Positions 1 through 6,632 of a stretch of DNA of 18,343 nucleotides are shown piece after piece. A model generated the notes under the pieces. That model was not told where the DNA came from. It was given only the letters and a program-made list of their open reading frames with translations, and did no database searches. Position numbers and translations under genes: made by a program. The stretch is from positions 1-18,343 of the forward strand of contig CAZFYZ010000073.1 in the NCBI GenBank assembly GCA_964523735.1. Reading direction: 5' to 3'. This DNA is from CAZFYZ01 sp964523735. Its GTDB lineage: Bacteria > Armatimonadota > UBA5829. Within the stretch, counting starts at the first letter, position 1; every line of letters begins with the position of its first letter.

Positions 1-376
1 CTTCATTCCAGAAAGGAGATCTCCCTTGCCAGTCCCTTCTCGCGCTTTCGCCAGTTTCGGGCTTTCGCGATTAGCTCCCTTCCCTTTCTGGCTTTCTGAC
101 TTTCGGGCTTTCGCGATCAAGTCCCTTCCCTTCTTTCGCGTTTTCGCCCCTTCGCGCTTTCGCGATTAAGTCCCTTCCCTTTCTGGCTTTCTGACTTTCG
201 GGCTTTCGCGATTAGGTCCCTTCCCTTCTTTCGCGTTTTCGGCCTTTCGCGCTTTCGCGATTAGCTCCCTTCCCTTCTTTCGCGTTTTCGCCCTTTCGCG
301 CTTTCGCGATTAAGTCCCTTCCCTTCCTGGCTTTCGCTCATTTCGGGCTTTCGCGATTGGGTCCCTTCCCTTCCGG
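1..376. repeat. Tandem array of 46-49 bp units, two alternating unit types
   Basis: The anchor CTTTCGCGATTA, or a close variant, recurs at 62, 108, 157, 203, 252, 301 and 348, giving periods of 46, 49, 46, 49, 49 and 47 bp. Each anchor is followed by a near-constant GTCCCTTCCCTT segment and then one of two tails. Tail A is TTTCTGGCTTTCTGACTTTCG-like (units at 62, 157 and, diverged, 301). Tail B is built from TTTCGCG steps (units at 108, 203, 252). The order is therefore A-B-A-B-B-A'. Positions 1-61 are a more degenerate continuation. The plus strand is strongly pyrimidine-biased. The array lies downstream of the minus-strand envelope operon. No gene is credible in 1-457; short reading frames across it are repeat translations. 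Positions 377-457 show nothing recognisable. Confidence 0.9.
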
Positions 377-457
377 CCAAATCCGAAATCACCAGACGAA
401 CTCTTCCCACGCTCAGCCCACGCTCAGTTCGTTCCGCCAAACAGCGGCGAATCCAGG

Positions 458-1219
458 CTAGAATCCCGAGCCGTAGTAGGGCCAGCCCACGCCGAAGCGG
501 CTCCGCACCGCCCACTGCGTGTTCAGGAACCGCGTCAGGTCCGGCCCGAACATGCCTGGAGGCGGAGGACCGGGCGGCATGTGCCCAACCACATAGGGGC
601 TTCCACCAATGACCGAGATTCCCGGCCACCCGCCGATAATGCCGACGTTCCCGAACTGGAAAGGCCCATAGCCGCCGTACCCGCCGGACCCCTCGGGCGC
701 GGCCTGGGTGATTGTAACATTCGACGATCCGCCCTCGATGTGCTGCTGGATTGGTGGCAGTCTCTCCGGCATCTCCTGCGGCTTGGCGGGAGCGGCAGCC
801 ACAGGCCCAGCGCCGGACTGCGGCACGGGCGGCGGAGCGGGCTTAGCTTCTACAATGGCCCTTGCCTCCGGCTGCTGATAGGCAACCGCTGCGGGGCCAA
901 TGACATACGACCCGTCCATGATCTTGTAGGTGAACCCGCCCGCGTCCGCCAGAGCCGCCAGCCCTTCATCGAGCGTCACGCCCTTGAGCTTGAGTTCGAC
1001 CACTCTGCCCGCGACTCCGGGCTGAATGTAGTACTTGGCCCCCGTTCCCTGGAACAGGGCGCCGATAGCGTCTTTGATAGGTGTATTCTTGAGTTCGAGG
1101 TTGACCATCACCGCCGAACCCGACCGAGCCGCGACGACGTCTGCGTTCACAACCAGCGGCGCCAGGACCATCGCCGCAACGGCTACTGCTATGTAAAGGT
1201 GAAACCCGGCAGCTTTCAT
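458..1219 (-). CDS. Secreted STN-domain protein with Gly/Pro/Tyr-rich tail
   Basis: This is a 253-residue protein. I start it at the ATG ending at 1219, not the upstream ATG at 1246, because a GGGGGG stretch sits just before it and the product then begins with a clean signal peptide (residues 1-26, cleavage probably after VVNA). Residues about 38-108 look like a secretin/TonB short N-terminal (STN) domain: the motifs MVNLELKNTPIKDAI and LKGVTLDEGLAAL, followed by a FTYKIMDGSYVIG strand, are typical. A Pro/Ala/Gln-rich linker (115-165) leads to a tail rich in Gly, Pro, Tyr and Phe. No secretin barrel or TonB plug follows, so it is a stand-alone STN protein, probably periplasmic. It is last in the envelope operon, though a hairpin and a TATAGT box (1267-1272, minus strand) before it could give separate expression. 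The exact role is unknown. Confidence 0.8.
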   Translation of the reverse strand: MKAAGFHLYIAVAVAAMVLAPLVVNADVVAARSGSAVMVNLELKNTPIKDAIGALFQGTGAKYYIQPGVAGRVVELKLKGVTLDEGLAALADAGGFTYKIMDGSYVIGPAAVAYQQPEARAIVEAKPAPPPVPQSGAGPVAAAPAKPQEMPERLPPIQQHIEGGSSNVTITQAAPEGSGGYGGYGPFQFGNVGIIGGWPGISVIGGSPYVVGHMPPGPPPPGMFGPDLTRFLNTQWAVRSRFGVGWPYYGSGF

Positions 1220-1274
1220 TCCGGTGCCCCCCATTCCGCAGGCCACGTGCCTGTTTTCCTGAAGGTACTATACC

Positions 1275-1358
1275 CGGCTTCAGCCAATGCGTTGTTTCGG
1301 GATTTGAGCGAGCGGAGCGAGTGGAAATCCCGAAACCGCCCGGCGGCTTCAGCCAATG
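1275..1358. repeat. Hairpin element flanked by 15-bp direct repeats
   Basis: A 12-bp perfect inverted repeat, GTTTCGGGATTT (1294-1305) and AAATCCCGAAAC (1325-1336), encloses a 19-nt loop of GAGCGAGCGGAGCGAG type. It is bracketed by two copies of CGGCTTCAGCCAATG (1275-1289 and 1344-1358). The right copy contains the last two codons and the stop of the GT2 gene. The layout resembles a miniature insertion with target duplication. It lies between the GT2 and STN genes and could also act as a terminator or processing hairpin, although no U-tract follows. Confidence 0.75.
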
Positions 1359-2020
1359 AAGCGGTATTTGAGGAGGGTCCAGATGCACTCGACGCCGTCG
1401 TACCAGTGGATCTTCTTGCCCTGGGCATAGCTGCGGGCGGTGTAGCTGACGGGGACTTCGGCATAGCGGTACCCGCGCTTGAGCAGGCGGGCGGTAACCT
1501 CGGGGCAGAACTCGAAGCGCACACAGCGCAGCTCGATAGAGTTGAGCACTTCGGTCCGGAAGACTTTGTAGCAGGTGGCCTCATCCGAGATGCGCCTGCC
1601 ATAGAGCACAGAGGCGATAAGCGCGAACACGCGATTGGCGATGTAGTTCGCCAGCCGCATTGGGGGCCTCCCGCGCAGGAAGCGCGAGCCGTAGACTATA
1701 TCTGCCTCGCCGTCGATGATAGGCTGCAGCAGCGCGGAATAGTCGCTGGGGTCGTACTCGAGGTCGGCGTCCTGGATAAGCACCACGTCGCCCGTCACCC
1801 GCTTCAGCGCCTCGCGTATAGACGCGCCCTTGCCCAGGTTGCAGGAGTTCTCGAGCAGGACCACGTCTGCCTGATCCCGCAGAAACTCCCGGGTGCCATC
1901 CGTCGAGCAGTCATCCGCGACGATGATTTCCTTCTCGAACTCCTGAGCACGCACGCGCTCGAGCACTTCGGGGATAGTCTCCATTTCGTTATAGGCTGGT
2001 ATGATGATGCTGAGCTTCAT
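1349..2020 (-). CDS. GT2 glycosyltransferase, polyprenyl-phosphate sugar synthase-like
   Basis: This 223-residue GT-A enzyme is of the dolichol-phosphate-mannose-synthase-like type. It transfers a sugar from a nucleotide sugar, very likely onto a polyprenyl phosphate at the cytoplasmic face. Visible motifs are PAYNE (8-12), ADDCSTDGT (35-43), the metal-binding QDADLEYDP (83-91), GSRF (111-114), DEATCYKVF (146-154) and EVPVSY (188-193). The usual VDDGS is here ADDCS. There is no C-terminal membrane segment, so it resembles the short soluble DPM form. It begins at the base directly after the stop of the GT39 gene, so the two are translationally linked. The pairing makes biochemical sense: a GT2 enzyme makes the lipid-phosphate sugar and the GT39 enzyme uses it. 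The sugar and acceptor cannot be read from sequence. Confidence 0.9.
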   Translation of the reverse strand: MKLSIIIPAYNEMETIPEVLERVRAQEFEKEIIVADDCSTDGTREFLRDQADVVLLENSCNLGKGASIREALKRVTGDVVLIQDADLEYDPSDYSALLQPIIDGEADIVYGSRFLRGRPPMRLANYIANRVFALIASVLYGRRISDEATCYKVFRTEVLNSIELRCVRFEFCPEVTARLLKRGYRYAEVPVSYTARSYAQGKKIHWYDGVECIWTLLKYRFIG

Positions 2021-3982
2021 TCACCTGACCTCGAAGACTCCGACGTGCCCCTCGCCGGACTCTCCAGGATACACCAGCTCGAAGTGACCGTCATCGATAG
2101 CTTCGTACACGAGCTTGTGAGCGCCGGTCGCTTCCCCGCGCTTCGGGAACCAGTCCGCGAGGTTCACCAGGGCGTGAGTGATGCCCCGCGACTTCAGGAA
2201 GCTGACCAGCTCTATGGTCGAGCCGAAGTTGCGGGTATAAGTCACGCTGTGGCCCGGGTCCGCCCAGACGTAGTCGCGATCCAGGAAGAACCCGCGAGTG
2301 TCTCCGTAGAGCGCGATCTTGGCATTCGGCGGCAGGTTCCTGTTGATGTAATGCTGAGCGTCGTACAGGTCGATGGTTTTGCTCAGGTACTCGTCCTGCG
2401 ACTCCGTCCCGAGCACATAAGGCGCGGCGCTCTGAACCTGCGGCACGAGCGTGCACACTCCAAACAGCGCCGTCGCGCCGAGCACCGCCCACATCATGCT
2501 GCGCGCACGCCTCAGCCGTTCATCCTGGTAGAGCAGGCCGGCGACAAGCATTGCCAACAGCGCGAAGGCCGGGATAAGGTACCTGCTCTGCTGCGTCAGC
2601 GCGAACCAGATACCAACGTGAGCGAGGAACACCAGCAGCAGCCCCACGAGTTTCCGCGAGCCGTACCGCGCGACCAGGAGCACTGGCACCGCGGCGAGCA
2701 TGAGCGGCCCGATGAAGAGGCCGGGCTTGTCATAGAACGCGCCGGAGTAGAACGTCAGGTCGAATGGCGCGAGAAGCAGCGATGGCAGGTTATGCCCCAT
2801 GCCAAACAGCGCCTGCTGTTCTGCGTAGTGCTTAGCCAGTTGCGCGCTCCAGCCGTCGCCGCCGAAGATGGAGTAGAAGAAGGGGTAGACGGGATTACCT
2901 GTGTAGATGATCGACTTGAGGTACCACGGCAAGGCCACTACTGCTCCGGCGAAAGCCAGTGCCAAGGCGCCCTTCCATTCGATCTTCCTCGCTGCCGCCA
3001 AGCGTCCCGCCAGGAGCCAGGCAACAAGCAGCGGGATGATGGCGAGGCCCGTCATTTTGGTCGATGCGCAGAAGCCTGCTGCGACGCCGCAGCCGACGAG
3101 ACTCCGCAGGTCGGGTGCGTCAAGGTACTTGAGCAGGAAGTAGACGGCGAGCACGGTGTAGAGCGCGGGGGCTGTGTCCACGTAGCCAGTGGTCGCCTCC
3201 CACAGCACTATGGGCATCCCGGCGATCGCGAGGGCAGCCAACGGCACCGACTTGCCACCGAAGTGACAGGAAGCCGTGATTGCGACCGCCGCCACCATCA
3301 GCACCGTGATCCAGAAGCTCACCATCTTCCCCGCGCCGGCGATCCCGAGCGCAAGCCCTGGCAGGTAGAGCATCTCGACCAGCATCGGGAAGTGAGAGTG
3401 GGACATGATGCCGATCTTGTAGATGCCGCCGTGCTGGAGATAGAGCTTGGGAACCGCAAGGTGATAGGCCAGCGAATCCCAATCGCTCATCGAAGCGGGC
3501 GTCATAGCAGGTATTGCCGCTGCGATGAACAGCAGGCCGAAGAGCACCCACAGCACGATCGACGCGCGACGGCCGTTCTTAGCTCTCGTTGTTTCGGCGA
3601 CGCCTCGTCCCGAGACATCCCCCGCCGTTGTCTCGGCGGCACCCTGTCCCGAGACTTTCTCTTCTGGGCTTCGGGACAGGGTGTCCCGAAGCAACAGAGT
3701 CAGCCCGGTAATCCCGGCCAAAGCCAGGATGATGCTGAACACCCAGAAGTAGCCGTAGAGCTGAAAGATGCCGAGCCCAAGGATCACGAGCGAGAGTGCG
3801 CCCAGACCCATCGCCGTGTCGATCACCAGCCGCTCAGCAAGACTCTCGTCGCCGGTGTTCCACAGCCGCCTCAACAGCCTGCCGACGAGCAACCCGGCGG
3901 CGATGACCAGGATCGACGTCAGCGACCAATACGCCGCGGGGCCGTCGTATCCGAACAGGTTCAGTTGTGCGGCTGAGTGCAT
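2021..3982 (-). CDS. GT39-type polytopic membrane glycosyltransferase
   Basis: This 653-residue integral membrane protein has about a dozen hydrophobic segments and a soluble C-terminal part (from about residue 540). The family (ArnT/PMT-like GT-C fold) moves sugars from polyprenyl-phosphate donors to acceptors on the outer face of the inner membrane. The SDWDSLAYHLAVPK segment (166-179) carries the paired acidic residues and conserved look of the first catalytic loop. Three hydrophobic segments precede it (about 20-38, 55-75, 78-98), more than in compact family members. Residues 97-131 are a hydrophilic, repetitive stretch encoded by three palindromes (see the repeat at 3591-3692). The start lies 7 bases after the metallophosphatase stop, with an AAGGGA ribosome site overlapping that stop. 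Family is confident; the substrate (lipid A, O-antigen or protein) is not known. Confidence 0.85.
   Translation of the reverse strand: MHSAAQLNLFGYDGPAAYWSLTSILVIAAGLLVGRLLRRLWNTGDESLAERLVIDTAMGLGALSLVILGLGIFQLYGYFWVFSIILALAGITGLTLLLRDTLSRSPEEKVSGQGAAETTAGDVSGRGVAETTRAKNGRRASIVLWVLFGLLFIAAAIPAMTPASMSDWDSLAYHLAVPKLYLQHGGIYKIGIMSHSHFPMLVEMLYLPGLALGIAGAGKMVSFWITVLMVAAVAITASCHFGGKSVPLAALAIAGMPIVLWEATTGYVDTAPALYTVLAVYFLLKYLDAPDLRSLVGCGVAAGFCASTKMTGLAIIPLLVAWLLAGRLAAARKIEWKGALALAFAGAVVALPWYLKSIIYTGNPVYPFFYSIFGGDGWSAQLAKHYAEQQALFGMGHNLPSLLLAPFDLTFYSGAFYDKPGLFIGPLMLAAVPVLLVARYGSRKLVGLLLVFLAHVGIWFALTQQSRYLIPAFALLAMLVAGLLYQDERLRRARSMMWAVLGATALFGVCTLVPQVQSAAPYVLGTESQDEYLSKTIDLYDAQHYINRNLPPNAKIALYGDTRGFFLDRDYVWADPGHSVTYTRNFGSTIELVSFLKSRGITHALVNLADWFPKRGEATGAHKLVYEAIDDGHFELVYPGESGEGHVGVFEVR
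3591..3692. repeat. Three palindromic units inside the GT39 gene
   Basis: Three palindromes lie inside the GT39 reading frame. The unit at 3668-3692 is a 25-bp palindrome with 11-bp arms (GCTTCGGGACA/TGTCCCGAAGC) and a 3-nt loop. The units at 3630-3655 and 3591-3616 are 26 bp each, begin GT(C/T)TCGG, end CCGAGAC on the plus strand and lie 39 bp apart, which is 13 codons. They encode two similar peptide repeats, VSGQGAAETT and VSGRGVAETT, in a loop between membrane segments. The frame stays open throughout. This looks like an in-frame palindromic repeat insertion. Confidence 0.8.
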
Positions 3983-3989
3983 AGTTCCC

Positions 3990-4895
3990 TTACGTGTCCG
4001 CCAGCGGGATGAGTTCGTTCTTCACGAAGACGCCGTTGTTGACCTCTACATCGACGCGCCCTACGTGGTGGCCGTGGTGCCCATGGTGCAGGATCCAGGT
4101 ATCCCCCACCCTCTCAGGTGGATCGATGACTGTGTGGGTGTGGCCGCCGAGAATGACGTCGATACCGGGGACTGCCTCTGCGAGCTCGCGGTCGGCCTTG
4201 ATACCTATGTGCGTGAGCGCGATCAGGAGGTCGCATTCCGGTCGCAGCCGGGGCACGAGTTGCAGCGCGGCGGCTATTGGCTGCTCGAAGTAGAAGGCGG
4301 ACACGCGCTTCACTTTCATTCTCTCGGTGATGCATGGGACGGACAGGCCGAAGACGGTGATGCGGAGGCCAGCGCGCTCGAATGCTACGTGGCTGCGGAT
4401 AATACCCCCCTCACCCCAACCCTCTCCCGCGAGGGGAGAGGGAGCACCGCTCGCCGAACCGGTCGACGGTCCCTCCAAGCCCTCTCCCGCGAGGGGAGAG
4501 GGAGCACGGCTCACCGATCCGGTCGATGGTCCCCCCAAGCCCTCTCCCGCGAGGGGAGAGGGAGCGATGGCCGCCACTCCTGAAGTGTTCGATGCTCGCA
4601 GGTTGGCGCTCAGAACAGGGAATGCCGCGCGCGAAGTCTTCGACACGAGGCCGGGCAGCATGAAGTGGAACTCGCGGTTGCCGAGGGTCATCGCGTCATA
4701 GGGGATGTCGCTCATCATATCCAGGATAGGCTCTCCGCCGGGTCGCCAGAAGATGTTGCCCGCCCAGATCGCGTCACCGGAGTCGAGCAAGAGGCTGTCG
4801 GGGGTGTTATCTTTGAGCGTATCGAGCAACTGGGCGCTGGCGCAGTCGAGTTTGTTGTGGAGGTCAGAGGTGTGGAAGATGGTGATGCGCGCCAT
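3990..4895 (-). CDS. 5'-nucleotidase-like metallophosphatase with repeat insertion
   Basis: This 301-residue protein belongs to the calcineurin-like phosphoesterase fold, nearest the N-terminal catalytic domain of UshA-type 5'-nucleotidases. Motifs are HTSDLH (8-13), LLLDSGDAI (35-43), LGNREFH (71-77), LTHIGI and GGHTHT near the end. The standard GNHE motif reads GNRE, so the usual catalytic His is Arg. There is no signal peptide and no nucleotidase C-terminal domain, so a cytoplasmic single-domain enzyme is likely. Residues 111-164 are a 20-residue repeat (APSPLAGEG type) inserted between catalytic motifs. The C-terminal part has a His cluster, HHGHHGHH. It starts in a TGATG overlap with the kdsC stop, so it is translationally coupled. 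Substrate is unknown; the context suggests an envelope or sugar-nucleotide pathway. Confidence 0.8.
   Translation of the reverse strand: MARITIFHTSDLHNKLDCASAQLLDTLKDNTPDSLLLDSGDAIWAGNIFWRPGGEPILDMMSDIPYDAMTLGNREFHFMLPGLVSKTSRAAFPVLSANLRASNTSGVAAIAPSPLAGEGLGGPSTGSVSRAPSPLAGEGLEGPSTGSASGAPSPLAGEGWGEGGIIRSHVAFERAGLRITVFGLSVPCITERMKVKRVSAFYFEQPIAAALQLVPRLRPECDLLIALTHIGIKADRELAEAVPGIDVILGGHTHTVIDPPERVGDTWILHHGHHGHHVGRVDVEVNNGVFVKNELIPLADT
4404..4565. repeat. In-frame 60-bp palindromic repeat, three copies, in the metallophosphatase gene
   Basis: The 23-bp palindrome with arms CCCTCTCCC/GGGAGAGGG and loop GCGAG occurs identically at 4420-4442, 4480-4502 and 4540-4562, exactly 60 bp apart. The intervening 37 bases are near-identical (…CCGGTCGA(C/T)GGTCC…). 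Read on the minus strand it encodes APSPLAGEGLGGPSTGS-type repeats, ending GWGEGG. I recognise CCCTCTCCC-GCGAG-GGGAGAGGG, and the peptide SPLAGEGWGEG, as a dispersed repeat seen in many bacterial genomes. Here 60 bp equals 20 codons, so amplification keeps the frame. Confidence 0.9.
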
Positions 4896-5455
4896 CAGGC
4901 AACCGCCTCCGGCCCAGCCTTTCCCGATTCCTCTCGCTCGAGCTCAGCCAGGAATCCGGCCACAGCTCGATCCCATTCACCTCGAGCCTTGAGCAGCATC
5001 TCGACGATCTCCCGGATCGCGCCGTTGCCACCGGAGTGAGTCGTGACTATATCGGCGCGGCGTCTGACCTCGTCAACAGCGTTTGCTACGGCGAAGCTGA
5101 CACCTACCCGCTCGAACGCAGGTAGGTCGTTGAGGTCATCGCCAACGAACGCGATTTCATCCTGCGCCAATCCATGTTTGGCCGCAAGCTCACCGATGGC
5201 GACAGGCTTCATCCGGGCGTTCTGACAGACGTCCTCGATTCCAAGGGCCTTGGCGCGCTGAGTAACGGCGGGCGACTGATTGCCCGTCACCCAGGCGATC
5301 TTGAGCCCGTGCACGACCGCGAGCCGCATCCCCAGCCCGTCGTGCGCGTTGAAGGTCTTGACCTGCTCGCCGTCCTGCACGACCATCGAGCCGTCAGTCA
5401 GTGTCCCGTCGACGTCCATGGCGAGGAGTTTGATTTTCGATAGTCTTGTTAGCAC
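4895..5455 (-). CDS. kdsC: 3-deoxy-D-manno-octulosonate-8-phosphate phosphatase
   Basis: KdsC removes phosphate from Kdo-8-phosphate to give Kdo for lipopolysaccharide core synthesis in the cytoplasm. This 186-residue HAD-family (YrbI-like) protein has the nucleophile motif DVDGT (14-18), the VTGNQS motif (56-61), Lys83 in RMKP, GDDLND (105-110) and the GGNGAIRE tail (142-149) typical of KdsC. I start it at the GTG ending at 5455, which has AGGAAAGG upstream. A longer reading from an ATG at 5512 would only add residues translated from the hairpin repeat at 5471-5536. A 30-residue charged C-terminal extension follows the family core. It is downstream of kdsD and overlaps the metallophosphatase start by one base. 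No kdsA or kdsB lies in the window. Confidence 0.9.
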   Translation of the reverse strand: MLTRLSKIKLLAMDVDGTLTDGSMVVQDGEQVKTFNAHDGLGMRLAVVHGLKIAWVTGNQSPAVTQRAKALGIEDVCQNARMKPVAIGELAAKHGLAQDEIAFVGDDLNDLPAFERVGVSFAVANAVDEVRRRADIVTTHSGGNGAIREIVEMLLKARGEWDRAVAGFLAELEREESGKAGPEAVA

Positions 5456-5470
5456 AGCGCCTTTCCTGAG

Positions 5471-5536
5471 TAGACAGTAAACAGTAGACAGTAGACAGCC
5501 ACTCGCCTTCACTGTTTACTGTCTACTGTCTACTGT
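5471..5536. repeat. Long perfect hairpin of the ACAGTAGACAG repeat type
   Basis: An 18-bp perfect stem, ACAGTAGACAGTAGACAG (5481-5498) pairing with 5519-5536, encloses a 20-nt loop. The arms are themselves built from a 7-bp step (ACAGTAG/ACAGTAA). The hairpin sits between the kdsD stop and the kdsC start. It would form in the mRNA and could tune the kdsD/kdsC ratio or stabilise the upstream message. Related ACAGTGAACAG strings occur at 6581-6606 and 6697-6722. Confidence 0.9.
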
Positions 5537-5539
5537 TCA

Positions 5540-6538
5540 CTAGACTATTCCCGCCGCAACCAGGTCTTTGAGCATGAGCATGCCTATGGGGCGGCTGTCA
5601 GTGACGACCGGCATTTCGCCGATCTGCCTCGGCGGGGCCTCCATCAGGCGCAGCCCCTCGGTCGCAAGGCGATCGGGTGAGATCGTGCGCGGGCCTTTCA
5701 CCATCACTTCGAAAGCACGTTTGGAAAGAGCATTGTCATCGGCAAGCAGTGCGCGGCGAACATCACCGTCGGTAATGATCCCCAGCAGCTTGCCTTCGCC
5801 GTCAACTACACAGGCCGCGCCGGCGCCGGCCTTGGTGATCTTAAAGATCGCGTCGCGCAGGATCGAGTTCTCATCCACGATGGCAACTGCATCGCCGGTG
5901 CGCATGACATCGCTCACGCGGAGCAGGAGCTTACGACCGAGCGCTCCGCCCGGGTGGAAGAGAGCGTAATCGGACTTCGTGAACCGGCGAGCCTCCATCA
6001 CCGCGAGCGCCAAAGCGTCGCCCAGGGCCAGTGCAGCGGTCGTGCTCGTGGTGGGGGCGAGGTCCAGCGGGCACGTTTCGCACTCAACGGAGGCATCCAA
6101 AACCACCTCTGAGTAGCTCGACAGCGTGGACTGCGGCCTGCCAACGAGCGCGATCATCTTGGCGCCAATGCGAGCGATGGCGGGCAGGATGGCGACTATC
6201 TCCTCGGTCTCACCGCTATTGGAGAGCGCCAGGACCACGTCGTTTGCGGTCACCATTCCCAGGTCGCCGTGGATACCCTCGGCCGGATGGAGGAACAGCG
6301 ATGGAGTGCCAGTGCTGGAGAAAGTGCCAGCGATCTTGCGCCCGACCGCGCCAGACTTGCCCATTCCCGTGATAACGAGTCTGCCCGGGCAGCTTAGTAT
6401 CATCTCTACAGCCTTGCTGAATGAGGAGTCCAAGCGGTCTCGCAGGCGGATGATGGCCTCAGCCTCGTCCGTCAGCGTCTGCCGTGCGCGTTCGAGTGCC
6501 CTCTGCCGGTCCTGCTCGGTAAAGTCCTGTGGTGTCAT
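5540..6538 (-). CDS. kdsD: D-arabinose-5-phosphate isomerase
   Basis: This enzyme interconverts D-ribulose 5-phosphate and D-arabinose 5-phosphate, the first committed step toward Kdo. The 332-residue length and the SIS plus two CBS domain layout match the KdsD/KpsF/GutQ family. Visible motifs are GMGKSG (58-63, containing the catalytic Lys61), FLHPAEGIHGDLG (82-94), SNSGET (106-111), PTTSTT (162-167) and FHPGG (194-198, containing the catalytic His). Glu110 and Glu152 fit the other catalytic positions. The CBS pair spans about 209-332. The GGAGG site at 6542-6546 supports the ATG ending at 6538. It is the first gene of the left operon. Ribulose 5-phosphate is also the product interconverted by rpe at the other end of the window and a precursor for RibB, but no direct link is implied. 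Confidence 0.93.
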   Translation of the reverse strand: MTPQDFTEQDRQRALERARQTLTDEAEAIIRLRDRLDSSFSKAVEMILSCPGRLVITGMGKSGAVGRKIAGTFSSTGTPSLFLHPAEGIHGDLGMVTANDVVLALSNSGETEEIVAILPAIARIGAKMIALVGRPQSTLSSYSEVVLDASVECETCPLDLAPTTSTTAALALGDALALAVMEARRFTKSDYALFHPGGALGRKLLLRVSDVMRTGDAVAIVDENSILRDAIFKITKAGAGAACVVDGEGKLLGIITDGDVRRALLADDNALSKRAFEVMVKGPRTISPDRLATEGLRLMEAPPRQIGEMPVVTDSRPIGMLMLKDLVAAGIV

Positions 6539-6553
6539 ACAACCTCCGGCGCA

Positions 6554-6562
6554 ATTATAGCA
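6554..6562 (-). promoter_or_regulatory. Extended -10 promoter before kdsD
   Basis: On the minus strand TGCTATAAT is a consensus extended -10 box, rare by chance in GC-rich DNA. No good TTGACA-like -35 lies 17 bases upstream (only TTCCCT). Only 15 bases separate the box from the ATG, so the leader would be about 8-9 nt and would just include GGAGG. Confidence 0.55.
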
Positions 6563-6580
6563 GATCGGGAAGGGAGAGGG

Positions 6581-6606
6581 AACAGGTTACAGTGAACAGG
6601 GTACAG
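6581..6606. repeat. ACAGTGAACAGG repeat, copy 1
   Basis: ACAGTGAACAGGGTACAG (6589-6606), preceded by the partial copy AACAGGTTACAG. It matches the copy at 6705-6722 in 17 of 18 bases and is related in composition to the hairpin at 5471-5536. Confidence 0.75.
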
Positions 6607-6632
6607 CGGCGGTCCGGCTGCCAACCTACGCA

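Noticed and set aside
1..376. CRISPR array
   Set aside because: The segments between anchors are not unique; only two tail types recur, there is no uniform repeat length, and no cas gene is near.
581..3976. A 1131-codon open frame on the plus strand opposite the STN, GT2 and GT39 genes
   Set aside because: It is codon-aligned with all three minus-strand genes, so it stays open simply because they avoid TTA, CTA and TCA codons, as GC-rich genes do. The product is rich in Arg, His, Gln and Asp with no domain.
3768..4583. Plus-strand 271-codon frame opposite the metallophosphatase
   Set aside because: It is a shadow; the minus-strand frame has all five phosphoesterase motifs, while this one only reads the repeat as LTPTLSREGRGS-type peptides.
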